Part shown: positions 35,261-43,723 of the stretch, piece after piece
How the letters are laid out: every line of letters begins with the position of its first letter
Numbering within the stretch: position 1 is the first letter of the stretch
Origin: Streptomyces sp. MP131-18
GTDB lineage: Bacteria; Actinomycetota; Actinomycetes; Streptomycetales; Streptomycetaceae
Length of the DNA stretch: 64,000 bases
Direction of reading: 5' to 3'
Assembly: GCF_001984575.1 (NCBI RefSeq)
Contig: NZ_LZNS01000001.1
Coordinates: 4,196,915 to 4,260,914, forward strand
Position numbers and translations under genes: made by a program
Notes under the pieces: model-generated
The model's database searches: none
Told to the model about the DNA's origin: nothing
What the model saw: only the letters and a program-made list of their open reading frames with translations

Positions 35261-35818
35261 ATGAACACGATCATCCCCGCCTTCCTGGCCCAGCTCGGCC
35301 CGAACGAACACACCCCGTGCTTCGGACAGAGCAGCCTCTTCATGAGCACCGCGCAGCAGTCGGTACGCCGTGCCAAGGCGTTGTGCGCCACCTGTCCCGT
35401 CCGGGAGGCGTGCCTCGAGCACGCCATTCGCACCGGAGAGTCCCGAGGTGTCTGGGGCGGCCGGACACCCGAAGAACGAGGCGTCGGCGCGGTCCCGGCC
35501 TGTGGCACCCGCACCGCCCGCCTGCGGCATCTGCGGCGGCGTGAGAACTGCCAGACCTGTGCGGAGGCCCATGCAGAGGAAGTACGCCGCTCACGGCTGG
35601 AGCGGCTGGAAGCGGAGCACGCCCGGCCGGAGGGCGGCAGCATGGCCGGCTACCGGCTGGAACGCCTCCTCGGCATTCCCACGTGCGAGGCGTGCCGCGC
35701 CGCTCGGCTCGCTTATGAGGCTGGCAGGCCGCGCTCCCAACGACGGCAGACCTGGAGCGGCGAGGCCGACTACCTCCGACGACGCGGCACGCTCCGCAAC
35801 TTGAGCAGGGTGGCGTAG
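35261..35818 (+). CDS. Phage-encoded WhiB-family iron-sulfur regulator
   Basis: A 185-residue protein. The WhiB cluster cysteines are at 20, 42, 45 and 51 (CATCPVREACLEHAI), followed by the GVWGG turn (63-67). Unlike chromosomal Wbl proteins of 80-130 residues it has a 115-residue extension with five further cysteines (81, 97, 100, 142, 145), which may bind a second metal. Phage WhiB proteins are known to repress host whiB and affect superinfection. ATG at 35261, weak ribosome site; the 200 bases before it hold no convincing gene. Confidence 0.85.
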   Translation: MNTIIPAFLAQLGPNEHTPCFGQSSLFMSTAQQSVRRAKALCATCPVREACLEHAIRTGESRGVWGGRTPEERGVGAVPACGTRTARLRHLRRRENCQTCAEAHAEEVRRSRLERLEAEHARPEGGSMAGYRLERLLGIPTCEACRAARLAYEAGRPRSQRRQTWSGEADYLRRRGTLRNLSRVA

Positions 35819-35886
35819 CTCCATGGCTGGGGTCTGTGCAGAGCTGCCTCCAGGTGCGGTGGTCTGCCGCGCCCTATTTAGAGATG

Positions 35887-35916
35887 TTGACAACCGGTTT
35901 TCTGCACGCTTAAAGT
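35887..35916 (+). promoter_or_regulatory. Promoter P1 of the PP2C gene group
   Basis: TTGACA at 35887-35892 and TAAAGT at 35911-35916, 18-bp spacer. The expected transcript starts near 35923, giving a leader of about 37 nt with AAGGAGGGG before the ATG at 35960. The block is almost identical to the one at 40614. Confidence 0.75.
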
Positions 35917-35959
35917 GGCGTGTGTTGGGCCACGACGAAGGCCAAGGAGGGGCAAGATC

Positions 35960-36670
35960 ATGACGAAGTTCCCCGTCTTCAGCGTTGCGCAGGACCAGGG
36001 CAGTCGCAGCTACCAGTGCGACCACTGGGCCACGTATCGCGACGACACGACCGGCGCCCACGCCTTCGTCGTCCTCGACGGCATCGGCGACCGCGCGGCG
36101 GTACGCGACTTCGTCCACTACTACGCCCCGCGCCTGGCTGAAGCCACCGCCCGGCAGCCCAACCCCGCTGATGCGCTGGCCGAGATCCGAGCCGAGTGCC
36201 TCGGGGAGCTCCACGACGCGGTTGCGGTCGCGGCCGTCTACCGCCCCGACGACTCGAAGCTGCGCTTCGCCTGGTCCGGTGACAGTCGCGCGTACTGGCT
36301 GAGCCGCATCTGGGGCATCGAGTGCGCCACCCGTGACCACAACGCCGCCCAGGAGCTCCGCGACCAGGGCCGAAAACCGGGGCCGTACGACCACAACATC
36401 GTCACCTCCACCCTGGGGGAAGGGGAGATCGGGACAGCAGAGGTCGACCGGGACCGCGTGCTGCGAGCGCTGCTGTGCACGGACGGCGCCTACCACCCGC
36501 TCGAGACCTACAGGACGCCCCTCCTGGAGAACATCCTCGCCCTGTCCGACGACGCGCAGGAAGCTGCCACCGACCTCGTGCGCGAAGGGGTGACCAAGAG
36601 CCGCACCGCCGACCGTTCCTACGCCGACAACGCGACCGCGCTGGCGATCGACTTCGCCCCCTTGAGCTGA
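35960..36670 (+). CDS. PP2C-family protein phosphatase, prophage
   Basis: A 236-residue metal-dependent Ser/Thr phosphatase. Motifs: VLDGIGD (Asp40-Gly41) for metal binding, LRFAWSGDSRAYWL, LLCTDGAYHPL (Asp175-Gly176) and YADNATALAIDF near the end, as in SpoIIE/PP2C enzymes of minimal size. No regulatory domain. It has its own promoter (35887). A protein-kinase-like gene occurs in the same element at 45099. Target unknown; an effect on host phosphosignalling is conceivable. Confidence 0.85.
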   Translation: MTKFPVFSVAQDQGSRSYQCDHWATYRDDTTGAHAFVVLDGIGDRAAVRDFVHYYAPRLAEATARQPNPADALAEIRAECLGELHDAVAVAAVYRPDDSKLRFAWSGDSRAYWLSRIWGIECATRDHNAAQELRDQGRKPGPYDHNIVTSTLGEGEIGTAEVDRDRVLRALLCTDGAYHPLETYRTPLLENILALSDDAQEAATDLVREGVTKSRTADRSYADNATALAIDFAPLS

Positions 36671-36761
36671 CCACGCCCGGCAGGCAGCCCGGGAACCGCT
36701 GGAGCCCCGGGCCTCCCAACCATGCCCATCCATGAGCACCAGCGACTGACAAGGAGTAACC

Positions 36762-37052
36762 GTGATCGTCTCCTTCGAGACCCCGACCGAACCCGTACCG
36801 AAAGACGAGAAGACCCTGGAGCAGTTCGCGGCGGCGCTGAGCGCGGCACCGGGACAGTGGGCGCTGCTGGGCCAGTACATCGGGACGCCCGGCGGCGGAC
36901 GTTCATACGCATGGTCGATCAGCCGGGGCACGCCTGAGCTCCCGGGCCGAGCGTTCGGCCCCGGGTTCGAGGTGGAGACGCGGACGATGCTGGGTGAGCA
37001 ACGCGTCTACGTCCGCTTCTCTCCCGACAGCCAGCCTCCGCAGGAGTCCTGA
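36762..37052 (+). CDS. Prophage hypothetical protein
   Basis: A 96-residue protein with a WH2-like helix (DEKTLEQFAAALSAAPGQWA) and beta strands around RSYAWSISRGT. GTG with AAGGAG six bases upstream; its stop touches the next ATG. Function unknown. Confidence 0.65.
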   Translation: MIVSFETPTEPVPKDEKTLEQFAAALSAAPGQWALLGQYIGTPGGGRSYAWSISRGTPELPGRAFGPGFEVETRTMLGEQRVYVRFSPDSQPPQES

Positions 37053-37654
37053 TGGGAACCCGGGGCTTCATCACCCTCGCCGTCGACGGTGAGAACAAGA
37101 CCACCTACAACCAATGGGACAGCTACCCGGAGGGTCTCGGCCTGACCGTCGTGTCCTGGGCACGCGAAGCCGCCAAGGACCTGGACGCCGTCCGCAAGGC
37201 CGTCACCGCCCTGCGTGTGGTCACCGAGGACGACTCGCCAACCGACGAGGACATCGAGAGGCTGCGCCGGTTCGCCGACTTCGAGGTGGACCGGAGCGCC
37301 TGGAACGGCGAGACGTACGTCCCGCGCGAGCGGCCGTCCTGGTACCAGCTGCTCCGTCGCACGCAGGGCGACCCGGCAGCGATGATCCGCGCAGGAGTCA
37401 TCGAGAGCGCGGACGAGTTTCCCGCCGACTCACTGTTCGCCGAGTGGGGATACGTCGTCGACCTCACCGCCGAGACGTTCGAGGTCTACCAGGGCTTCCA
37501 GACCCGGCGGCACCGGCAGGGCCGCTTCGCGGACATGACGCCGGAGCGCGACGGCTACTACCCCGTGCGGCTGGTGAAGTCATGGCTGCTGGCCGAGCTG
37601 CCCGGCGACAAGGACTTCGCCGCCGAGGCCGAGTGTGCCGGGGAGGTCTACTGA
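37052..37654 (+). CDS. Actinophage hypothetical protein
   Basis: A 200-residue protein beginning MGTRGFITLAVDGENKTTYN, with QWDSYPEGLG and YVVDLTAETFEVYQGFQ, a family widespread in actinobacteriophages but without known function. Translationally coupled to its neighbours by 1-bp overlaps. Confidence 0.75.
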   Translation: MGTRGFITLAVDGENKTTYNQWDSYPEGLGLTVVSWAREAAKDLDAVRKAVTALRVVTEDDSPTDEDIERLRRFADFEVDRSAWNGETYVPRERPSWYQLLRRTQGDPAAMIRAGVIESADEFPADSLFAEWGYVVDLTAETFEVYQGFQTRRHRQGRFADMTPERDGYYPVRLVKSWLLAELPGDKDFAAEAECAGEVY

Positions 37655-38385
37655 TGGCCACCCACGACCAGCCCGACCCCATCACCCCGCTGCCCCAGGT
37701 CACCCGCCTGGAGACCATGCTCAACAGCCGCCGCGCGCGGCAGCGCGTCACCCTCGCCGACTTGGAAGACGCCGTCACCGTCGCCCGGGAGCTGGCCGCG
37801 CGGCTGGCGGAGACCGAGGAGACTACTGCTCGGTGGGCGCAGTACCTCGCCCCCACCCGCGAAGCCCTTGGTGCCCGGGACTGGCCCAGCCTCCCCGAGA
37901 CCGCGCGTGCTCTGGCCGCCGAGCAGGACCAGCTGCGCGCCCGCGTCGCCGAGCTGGAGCACCAGCCCTCCCGACCGCCCGTGTGCGGTCGGGAGGGCGC
38001 CACAGGGCGCCCGTGCCCCGACCACGCACCAAGCGCCGACGTCATCGAGTTGACGTGGCGGGCGCAGGACGTCGAGATCGGGGACGACGACAGCGCCGAT
38101 CTGATGCTCACCACCGAGGACGGTCGCCCGGCGATCCTGCGGCTCGACCCCGACCAGCGCCGCGCGCTGCTGGACGACCTCGCCAACGCCGGGACCGTCA
38201 CCGAGTACGGCGTGCGCTTTCCCACCCGTGATCCGGATTTCGTGGTATCGGCCGACCGCGCCACGGCCGAGCGGGACATCGCCCGCGCCGCCCGACATGG
38301 CCTCCGTGCCGAGCTGGTCGTTCGCATCGTCCGGTACGGCGACTGGCAGTCCGCAGATGTCGAGGACGGAGGCGACGACCAGTGA
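37654..38385 (+). CDS. Coiled-coil prophage hypothetical protein
   Basis: A 243-residue protein. Residues about 30-115 are helical (ARELAARLAETEETTARWAQ; EQDQLRARVAELEHQ). The C-terminal half is beta-rich (ADLMLTTEDGRPAILRLDPD). A Cys pair (VCGREGATGRPCPDH) lies between. ATG overlaps the previous stop. Confidence 0.65.
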   Translation: MATHDQPDPITPLPQVTRLETMLNSRRARQRVTLADLEDAVTVARELAARLAETEETTARWAQYLAPTREALGARDWPSLPETARALAAEQDQLRARVAELEHQPSRPPVCGREGATGRPCPDHAPSADVIELTWRAQDVEIGDDDSADLMLTTEDGRPAILRLDPDQRRALLDDLANAGTVTEYGVRFPTRDPDFVVSADRATAERDIARAARHGLRAELVVRIVRYGDWQSADVEDGGDDQ

Positions 38386-38759
38386 GCATGCAGACTGCAC
38401 TCCCGTCGCCTGCGGTGCTGGCCGAGGTGTACCGCGCCGCCGCCCAGCTCATCGCCGAGCGCGGGCTGTTCAGGGGCGGATTCAGCAGCATAGCGCGGAG
38501 CCCTGAGGAGCGGTGCTACTGCACGGTCGCCGCGATCCGCGTCGCCGCAGGCGTGGCTCCAGACGACGATGGCCACCCGGTCGCCGAGGCGGCGATCCGC
38601 CGCCTGGCGCCCATGGTCGATCCGGCAGTGATCAACTCCGATCCCGTCGAGCGTGTGGCGGCCTGGAACGACCGCCCCGAGCGCACCACGTGCGAGGTCG
38701 TCGCCACGCTGAACGCAGCTGCTGAGGACGCCGAGGGTGATGGACGCCATGGGCAGTGA
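38382..38759 (+). CDS. DUF6197-like protein
   Basis: A 125-residue protein with the pattern EERCYCTVAAIRVAAG then ERVAAWNDRPERTTCEVVAT, which I associate with the DUF6197 family of phages and mobile elements. Function unknown. GTG within a GTGA overlap. Confidence 0.7.
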   Translation: MSMQTALPSPAVLAEVYRAAAQLIAERGLFRGGFSSIARSPEERCYCTVAAIRVAAGVAPDDDGHPVAEAAIRRLAPMVDPAVINSDPVERVAAWNDRPERTTCEVVATLNAAAEDAEGDGRHGQ

Positions 38760-39549
38760 GCCGACCATGCAGGTGCCGTCGGAGGTCATCGTCGCCGCGT
38801 TGCGGGACGCCTGGCGCGAGCCGGGAGCTGGCCAGCCGCTCTACGGCTCCGGCCCGCCGCTGCGGCCCATCGCCGAGAGCGAGGAGGACCAACTCATCCC
38901 GAGCGGGGGGAGCAGCCCGCTGTGGGAGATCGTGCGCTGGATGCCGGCCGAGCCGGACGGCCAGGCGCTGAGCCCCACGTCCCTGTCGGAGGCGTTCGCC
39001 CGGCCCCTCGCGTTTCGCCTGGACGTCCTGGGCGCCTCCCGGCACGCTCTGGCCACGCGCTTCACCTGGTCGATCATCTCACCGGGAGACGTGGCCTGGG
39101 TGGTCGCCCAGCTCGAAGGCCGGGCGGTCGTGGAGATCGGCGCGGGCACAGGCTACTGGGCCTGGCAACTTCAGCAGGCCGGAGTGGACGTGGCCGCCTA
39201 CGACCCGCACTCGCCCGGCGAGGATAACCGTTACTGCACGGCCGGCCCGTACACGACTGTCCTGGTTGAAGACGCGTCGGCCGTGAAACGCCACCCAGAC
39301 CGGGCGCTGCTGATGGTGTGGCCGCCCCTCGGTGGCGAGCACGCCCGCCACGCCCTATCCGTGTACGAGGGCGACCTGCTGCTCTACGCGGGCGAGGGAC
39401 TTGGCGGATGCACGGCCGACGACGCCTTCTACAAGATGCTGAACGCCGAGTGGGAGCTGACGTCGGTCGCCCCCCGGCACGTGACGTGGTCGGGAATTCA
39501 CTGCGAACTGGCCGCCTACCGGCGCAAGCGGGGTGAACACCGTGGCTGA
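38749..39549 (+). CDS. SAM-dependent methyltransferase-like protein, prophage
   Basis: A 266-residue protein with motif I VVEIGAGTGYWAWQLQ and motif II VDVAAYDPHSPG. No catalytic DPPY or PC motif is seen; LLMVWPPLGG takes the place of motif IV, so a DNA methylase is not shown. It overlaps the previous gene by 11 bp; ATGs at 38740 and 38749 and a GTG at 38737 are all possible starts. Confidence 0.7.
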   Translation: MGSEPTMQVPSEVIVAALRDAWREPGAGQPLYGSGPPLRPIAESEEDQLIPSGGSSPLWEIVRWMPAEPDGQALSPTSLSEAFARPLAFRLDVLGASRHALATRFTWSIISPGDVAWVVAQLEGRAVVEIGAGTGYWAWQLQQAGVDVAAYDPHSPGEDNRYCTAGPYTTVLVEDASAVKRHPDRALLMVWPPLGGEHARHALSVYEGDLLLYAGEGLGGCTADDAFYKMLNAEWELTSVAPRHVTWSGIHCELAAYRRKRGEHRG

Positions 39550-40030
39550 GCCCCACCGAAAGGCGAGGGAAGACGGCCGGGCCGGGGCCGTGGAGGAACT
39601 GCTGGCCGCCGCAGGACTGCTGCGGCGCCGGGCGACCGAGGCGACGAACGGGCCGTGGTGGCGTCCGTTGGACACTCGGCACAAGGACATCGTGCTCGCC
39701 CCGCTTCCGGATGGCGAGCGCGGCACATGGACGGACGGCGTTGACCCGGCCACCGGCCTTCGCGAGTCGTGTGTCGTCGTGAAGGTGCCGACCTGGTCCA
39801 CCGGGCGGCACTCCCGGTCCCGATCAGGCCGCGACCTGGAGTACATAGCGCTGATGGACCCCGAGGTCGGGCAGGGGGTGGCAGCGCTGTTGGAGCTGGC
39901 CGCATCCGAGGCCCAGGGCGACTTCGATAACGACCCGAAGATGACGGAGAAGGACCTGGCGGAGCGGTATGCCGGGCCGCTGACCGTTGCCCACCTGCTG
40001 CTGGGGGACAACCGGAGGACGATGCCGTGA
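39533..40030 (+). CDS. Actinophage hypothetical protein
   Basis: A 165-residue protein with AVEELLAAAGLLRRRATEAT at the N-terminus and YIALMDPEVGQGVAALLELA, found in many Streptomyces phages and integrative elements; function unknown. GTG start at 39533 or 39542. Confidence 0.7.
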   Translation: MNTVAEPHRKAREDGRAGAVEELLAAAGLLRRRATEATNGPWWRPLDTRHKDIVLAPLPDGERGTWTDGVDPATGLRESCVVVKVPTWSTGRHSRSRSGRDLEYIALMDPEVGQGVAALLELAASEAQGDFDNDPKMTEKDLAERYAGPLTVAHLLLGDNRRTMP

Positions 40031-40201
40031 CGTTCCGGCCCTGGCCTCGGTCGAAGTCACCGGACGACGAGACGTTCACCGACGTCGGAGCCGCTCAAGA
40101 GACCTCTGGCACCGGCTGCCCGATCCTCTCCTCCACGCTTCACACCTTCCGCTTGACACGCGGACGACGCCCCGCACCCCTATCGCTTGAAGGAATCAGC
40201 C

Positions 40202-40360
40202 ATGCGTCAGTTCTTCCTCGGCTTGCTGCTGGGCGCCCTTTCCGGCGGCATCACCTATGGCGGCACCAGCGACGGCCAGATGGCCGCGATCATCGGACTC
40301 ATTGTCGCCATCCTGTGCTGGTTCGGCGGCGTCGCAGCCGTGATCTTCTTCGACGACTAG
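40202..40360 (+). CDS. Small membrane protein (52 residues)
   Basis: ATG at 40202 with GAAGGA seven bases upstream. Two hydrophobic segments (FFLGLLLGALSGGITYGG and AIIGLIVAILCWFGGVAA) and an acidic end. Two membrane spans in a phage early region; function unknown. Confidence 0.65.
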   Translation: MRQFFLGLLLGALSGGITYGGTSDGQMAAIIGLIVAILCWFGGVAAVIFFDD

Positions 40361-40613
40361 CCCTGCTGCTCGACGCCTCCAACTCCGGCTACGCCCCCTT
40401 CCCGCGGTCAGCGATGCCCGGAGTGGCGCTTCCCCGGCTTCACGGTCTGCGGGCGGCCAGCAAGACGACCACCAGCCCCGTGATCGGACGACTTCGCTGC
40501 CCGCCCGTTGGCCGCAGCGCCTGTTCCGCCGTCCGACCGCGTCTCAACCGCAACCCTTGTGCAGTCGCCCAAAGGTCCAGATCGGGCAGGCCCCCACCCC
40601 TGATTTAAGCGTG
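40361..40613. other. Non-coding gap before promoter P2
   Basis: About 250 bases with no convincing gene; overlapping frames here are read-throughs of non-coding sequence. No hairpin or repeat beyond the promoter was noticed. Confidence 0.5.
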
Positions 40614-40643
40614 TTGACAAACGGTTTTCTGCATTCGTAAAAT
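40614..40643 (+). promoter_or_regulatory. Promoter P2, near-identical to P1
   Basis: TTGACA at 40614-40619 and TAAAAT at 40638-40643, 18-bp spacer. The predicted start is at about 40650, at the GTG/ATG of the gene, so the mRNA would be leaderless. P1 and P2 share most bases of the spacer and flanks. Confidence 0.75.
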
Positions 40644-40652
40644 GGGATTGTG

Positions 40653-41072
40653 ATGAGCCACGAAACCGACTACACCCAGCTCCGCGCCGTGCAGTTCGAG
40701 CAGGACGGCGACCGCCACACCGTTTACGCGTCCGTCCATGACCTTGAGCGCCGGAGCGAGCCCGAGCTCTTCGGAGGCGAACGCCGGGGCCTGTACGCCC
40801 GACTCCACGTCTCGACGCAGCCCGGAGAGCGCCCCACCGTGCGCCACATGTCCAGGCTGGTAGGCGAGCAAGCCTGGGTCGTCGACGGCGAGTTCGCCCC
40901 GAACGGTTTCCCGCGCCACAACAACGGCTTCGGCGCCCGCTACCTGCGCACCCACGGCCTTGTGGTCGAACTCGACAAGCTGCTGAACAACGCCGTCCTC
41001 GCCCAGGAACTCGCCGTCGAGATCGGCATCGACACCCCACTCGTCCTGGACGACGAGAGCCCCGAGGACTGA
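40653..41072 (+). CDS. Prophage hypothetical protein (leaderless mRNA predicted)
   Basis: A 139-residue protein, MSHETDYTQLRAVQFEQDGD..., with beta-strand-rich first half and a helical end (LLNNAVLAQELAVEIGID). No family recognised. The P2 -10 box ends 10 bases before the ATG and no ribosome site exists. Confidence 0.7.
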   Translation: MSHETDYTQLRAVQFEQDGDRHTVYASVHDLERRSEPELFGGERRGLYARLHVSTQPGERPTVRHMSRLVGEQAWVVDGEFAPNGFPRHNNGFGARYLRTHGLVVELDKLLNNAVLAQELAVEIGIDTPLVLDDESPED

Positions 41073-41148
41073 GCCCACGGCGCGGAGAACGCCCGTCCCG
41101 CCACCTCTCCGCGCCTCTTCGGCGGGAACGAACCCTCAAGGAGTCTCC

Positions 41149-41463
41149 ATGAGCAGAACCCTCGTCGGCACCCGGTTCACCACCGGCTGCGGTCACTCCT
41201 GGAAGCGCCGCCACCCCAAGTGGACAGCTGGGGAGCTGCGCGGAGCCAGCACCGACTGCAACTACTGCGGAGTGCTACTCCTCATCGTCATCCCCGACGA
41301 CATGCCGGACCACCTCTACCCCGCCAACGTCCACTGTCCCTTGTTCCACGCCCAGTTGGCGAAGGAGACGGATGGCCTGTGGCCCGCCGACGGTGCCGGC
41401 ACCTTCTCCGTGGGCTTCTCGCCGACCCCCGAGCCCGACCAACCAGCGGACGGCCAGGCGTAG
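41149..41463 (+). CDS. Prophage zinc-ribbon-like hypothetical protein
   Basis: A 104-residue protein with Cys/His pairs (TTGCGHSW; STDCNYCGVLLL; NVHCPLFH), suggesting a zinc-binding fold. ATG with AAGGAG seven bases upstream. Function unknown. Confidence 0.65.
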   Translation: MSRTLVGTRFTTGCGHSWKRRHPKWTAGELRGASTDCNYCGVLLLIVIPDDMPDHLYPANVHCPLFHAQLAKETDGLWPADGAGTFSVGFSPTPEPDQPADGQA

Positions 41464-41573
41464 AGAGCCCTTATCAGGCCCTCCAGTTGAGGGCCACCGA
41501 CCCCAGTGGTCGCGACCTCCCCATCTCTCCCCAGGGCGCCGCCGTGGGCGTCCCCACCATCTTGGACACGACC

Positions 41574-41837
41574 ATGAGTGATTACGCACAGGCCAGGCTG
41601 CCGTACGTGTACACCGACAGGGATGGCGACACCATCGAGATCGGCTCCGTGCTTGCCAGCTCTTCCGCGGGCGACAGACCGGTCGTCTCCGTCACCGTCG
41701 CGGGAGTCGGGGGCGTCGCAGGCAACGGCCGCCGCGCGGTCGCGTACATCGAACTGGCCGATCTCGAAGCCGTCATCACAGCGCAGCGCGAGGCCGCCAA
41801 GGCCGCCGACAAGCTGACTTCGGGGGAGGTGTCTTGA
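41574..41837 (+). CDS. Prophage hypothetical protein
   Basis: An 87-residue, beta-rich protein (LPYVYTDRDGDTIEIGSVLA) ending in a helix (LADLEAVITAQREAAKAADK). ATG; its TGA overlaps the next ATG. Function unknown. Confidence 0.6.
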   Translation: MSDYAQARLPYVYTDRDGDTIEIGSVLASSSAGDRPVVSVTVAGVGGVAGNGRRAVAYIELADLEAVITAQREAAKAADKLTSGEVS

Positions 41838-42292
41838 TGCTGTACGTGATGAGGTGCCCGTGCTGCGGCGACCCGCTGGCCGTCACCGAGGAGCAGCGGC
41901 ACACCGCGACGAGTCTGCTGATCGACCCGGAGACCGGCCTTCCCCCGGACGTCGACCCGGAGACCGGGGCGCAGGTCAAGCCCCATCCCGAAGCGGTGAG
42001 GCGATCGAAGCGTCGCCCCATCTGCGCCTCGTGCCTGGAGCAGTTCATCTTCGAGGGACACGTCACCTGGAAGGTGCGCCTGCCCGGCGAGCCCGAGGCG
42101 ATCGGCCACGCGTGGGGGGAACCGCTGACCGATGCTTCCGGCAAACCGCTGGCCACGCAGTGCCCATTTCCCGCGTGCAGCAAGGTCGTGGAGGTCATCA
42201 ACGGCCGCATCGAGAAGCACACCATGACACCCAGTCTGTCGGATGTCTGCCCGTGCTCGGAGGCCATGGTGGTCTTCAGTGATCCAGCTTGA
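41837..42292 (+). CDS. Zinc-ribbon prophage protein
   Basis: A 151-residue protein with Cys pairs at RCPCCGDPL, ICASCLEQF, CPFPACSK and VCPCSEAM, enough for two zinc sites. ATG with GGGGGAGG eight bases upstream. Possibly nucleic-acid binding; function unknown. Confidence 0.65.
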   Translation: MLYVMRCPCCGDPLAVTEEQRHTATSLLIDPETGLPPDVDPETGAQVKPHPEAVRRSKRRPICASCLEQFIFEGHVTWKVRLPGEPEAIGHAWGEPLTDASGKPLATQCPFPACSKVVEVINGRIEKHTMTPSLSDVCPCSEAMVVFSDPA

Positions 42293-42355
42293 GGATCGGA
42301 TCACTCATCGTGCTCCGTCATCCCAAGACCCGCTGTCCGTCGCGAAGGAGACCTC

Positions 42356-42625
42356 GTGCTTCCCGTGCTGGCAATCGTCGAGGCTTCGTGGGCCTTCGGC
42401 ATGGTCGTGCTGGCGTGGCATCTGCGACGCGCCGCTCGCGACCCCGACTTCCTCGCAGCGATGAACCGTTACAGCCGGGAGGAGATCGCGCTCATCATGA
42501 CCGTCGCCTGCGCCGCGTGGCCGCTGCTCCTCATTCAGCTGGCCATCAATCGGGTTCTCAACCGCCGCGATCGCCGTCGCCGTCGTCGGGACAGCGACCG
42601 TGGAAAGCCGCCTCCGACAGCCTGA
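42356..42625 (+). CDS. Small membrane protein, prophage
   Basis: An 89-residue protein with two hydrophobic helices (VLAIVEASWAFGMVVLAWHL and IALIMTVACAAWPLLLIQLA) and a strongly basic tail (NRRDRRRRRRDSDR). GTG with AAGGAG six bases upstream. Size and layout recall holin-like proteins, but it sits far from the endolysin, so this is only a possibility. Confidence 0.6.
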   Translation: MLPVLAIVEASWAFGMVVLAWHLRRAARDPDFLAAMNRYSREEIALIMTVACAAWPLLLIQLAINRVLNRRDRRRRRRDSDRGKPPPTA

Positions 42626-42796
42626 CGTCCGGGAAGCTCCACAACGGTCCTCCCCAGCGCCCGGCCCCAATTCCCCGACAGAGAAATGCTGTAGCTGCCT
42701 CACTGACCAGCAACGTAACGAAGTTCACCACGCCCGACATCGGCACCAGCAGAATTGAAGCCGAGTCGCGACCAGAATAGTCACAGGATGATGGGA

Positions 42797-43561
42797 ATGA
42801 GTGCACTAAACTTGCTCGTGGTGGATTGGGACTTCTTCTTTCCCAATCCCACACTGAGTGCCGACCTCGGACACAACGCTGTCCTGTACCTCTGGGATCA
42901 TTCGGAAGCCCCGATATTCCAGACAGCAGTCGTGTGGGCGCCACGCGCTGCCGCCTTCCAGCGGAATGGACTGGAACTTCCCATGACCGAGGGGTGGGAG
43001 AACTTCTGGAGAAGGTTCCATTTCTCGGAAGGGGTGACGGTGCTCTACGGGGACAGCAACCTACATGCGGGACGCATCTTTCCGACAACGTTCGGATGGG
43101 ACCAACCGGCATGGGGCACGGTATCGCTGTGGGATGCGCACCACGACTGCGGATACAAGCGCACCATCTCGTTTGAAGAATGGCAGGCGCGGGGTGTTTT
43201 GAGCTGTGAGGACTGGATGCTCGCTCATTACGGCCGGGGCAGCACGCTGGAAGTGATCTATCCGGAATGGCGTAAGCGGGTGGGCACAGTAGAGCCTGAG
43301 CCGCTGGTGCCTGTTGACAGGCGCGTGGACGACGGCACGACCATCGACCGCCCCTACCACGCCGTGTACGTGTGCCGTTCCGGAGCATGGGTGCCGCCAT
43401 GGTGCGATGACCAGTTTTCGCAGTTCATCGAGGGCGCGCCGGATTCGTGGCCCACAGAGATACCGGGCAATGAGTGGGTGCACCCGCGTCCGGATGTGCT
43501 CCAGGAGGCACGCCAGCAGATCAGGAACTGGGAGCAGTTGCAGGAGCGGCTGGGGGAGTAG
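42797..43561 (+). CDS. Hypothetical protein (possible UPF0489/arginase-like fold)
   Basis: A 254-residue protein. The segments LLVVDWDFFFPNP and SLWDAHHDCGY resemble metal-site motifs of UPF0489-type arginase-like proteins, a tentative link. ATG at 42797; two ATGs just upstream (42788, 42791) are alternatives. Base composition is lower in GC than its neighbours, and it stands alone between small phage genes, suggesting a recent arrival. Confidence 0.6.
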   Translation: MSALNLLVVDWDFFFPNPTLSADLGHNAVLYLWDHSEAPIFQTAVVWAPRAAAFQRNGLELPMTEGWENFWRRFHFSEGVTVLYGDSNLHAGRIFPTTFGWDQPAWGTVSLWDAHHDCGYKRTISFEEWQARGVLSCEDWMLAHYGRGSTLEVIYPEWRKRVGTVEPEPLVPVDRRVDDGTTIDRPYHAVYVCRSGAWVPPWCDDQFSQFIEGAPDSWPTEIPGNEWVHPRPDVLQEARQQIRNWEQLQERLGE

Positions 43562-43723
43562 GGACTCCCGTGTCGCGCCGGCGGACGTCGTCTCCTCCGG
43601 CCTGATGACGATGGCGAAGGCGCGCGACGACCTTCACCAGCTTCACTGCCCTGCCCCACGAGAAGACACGACAACGGGCCTATACCGTTCGATCGAACAC
43701 GCTTCAAGGGAATGAGCTGAACT

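Noticed and set aside
40027..40608. 193-codon frame after 40030
   Set aside because: It starts in a GTGA overlap, but runs through the 52-residue membrane protein gene in another frame and becomes Arg/Pro-rich noise.
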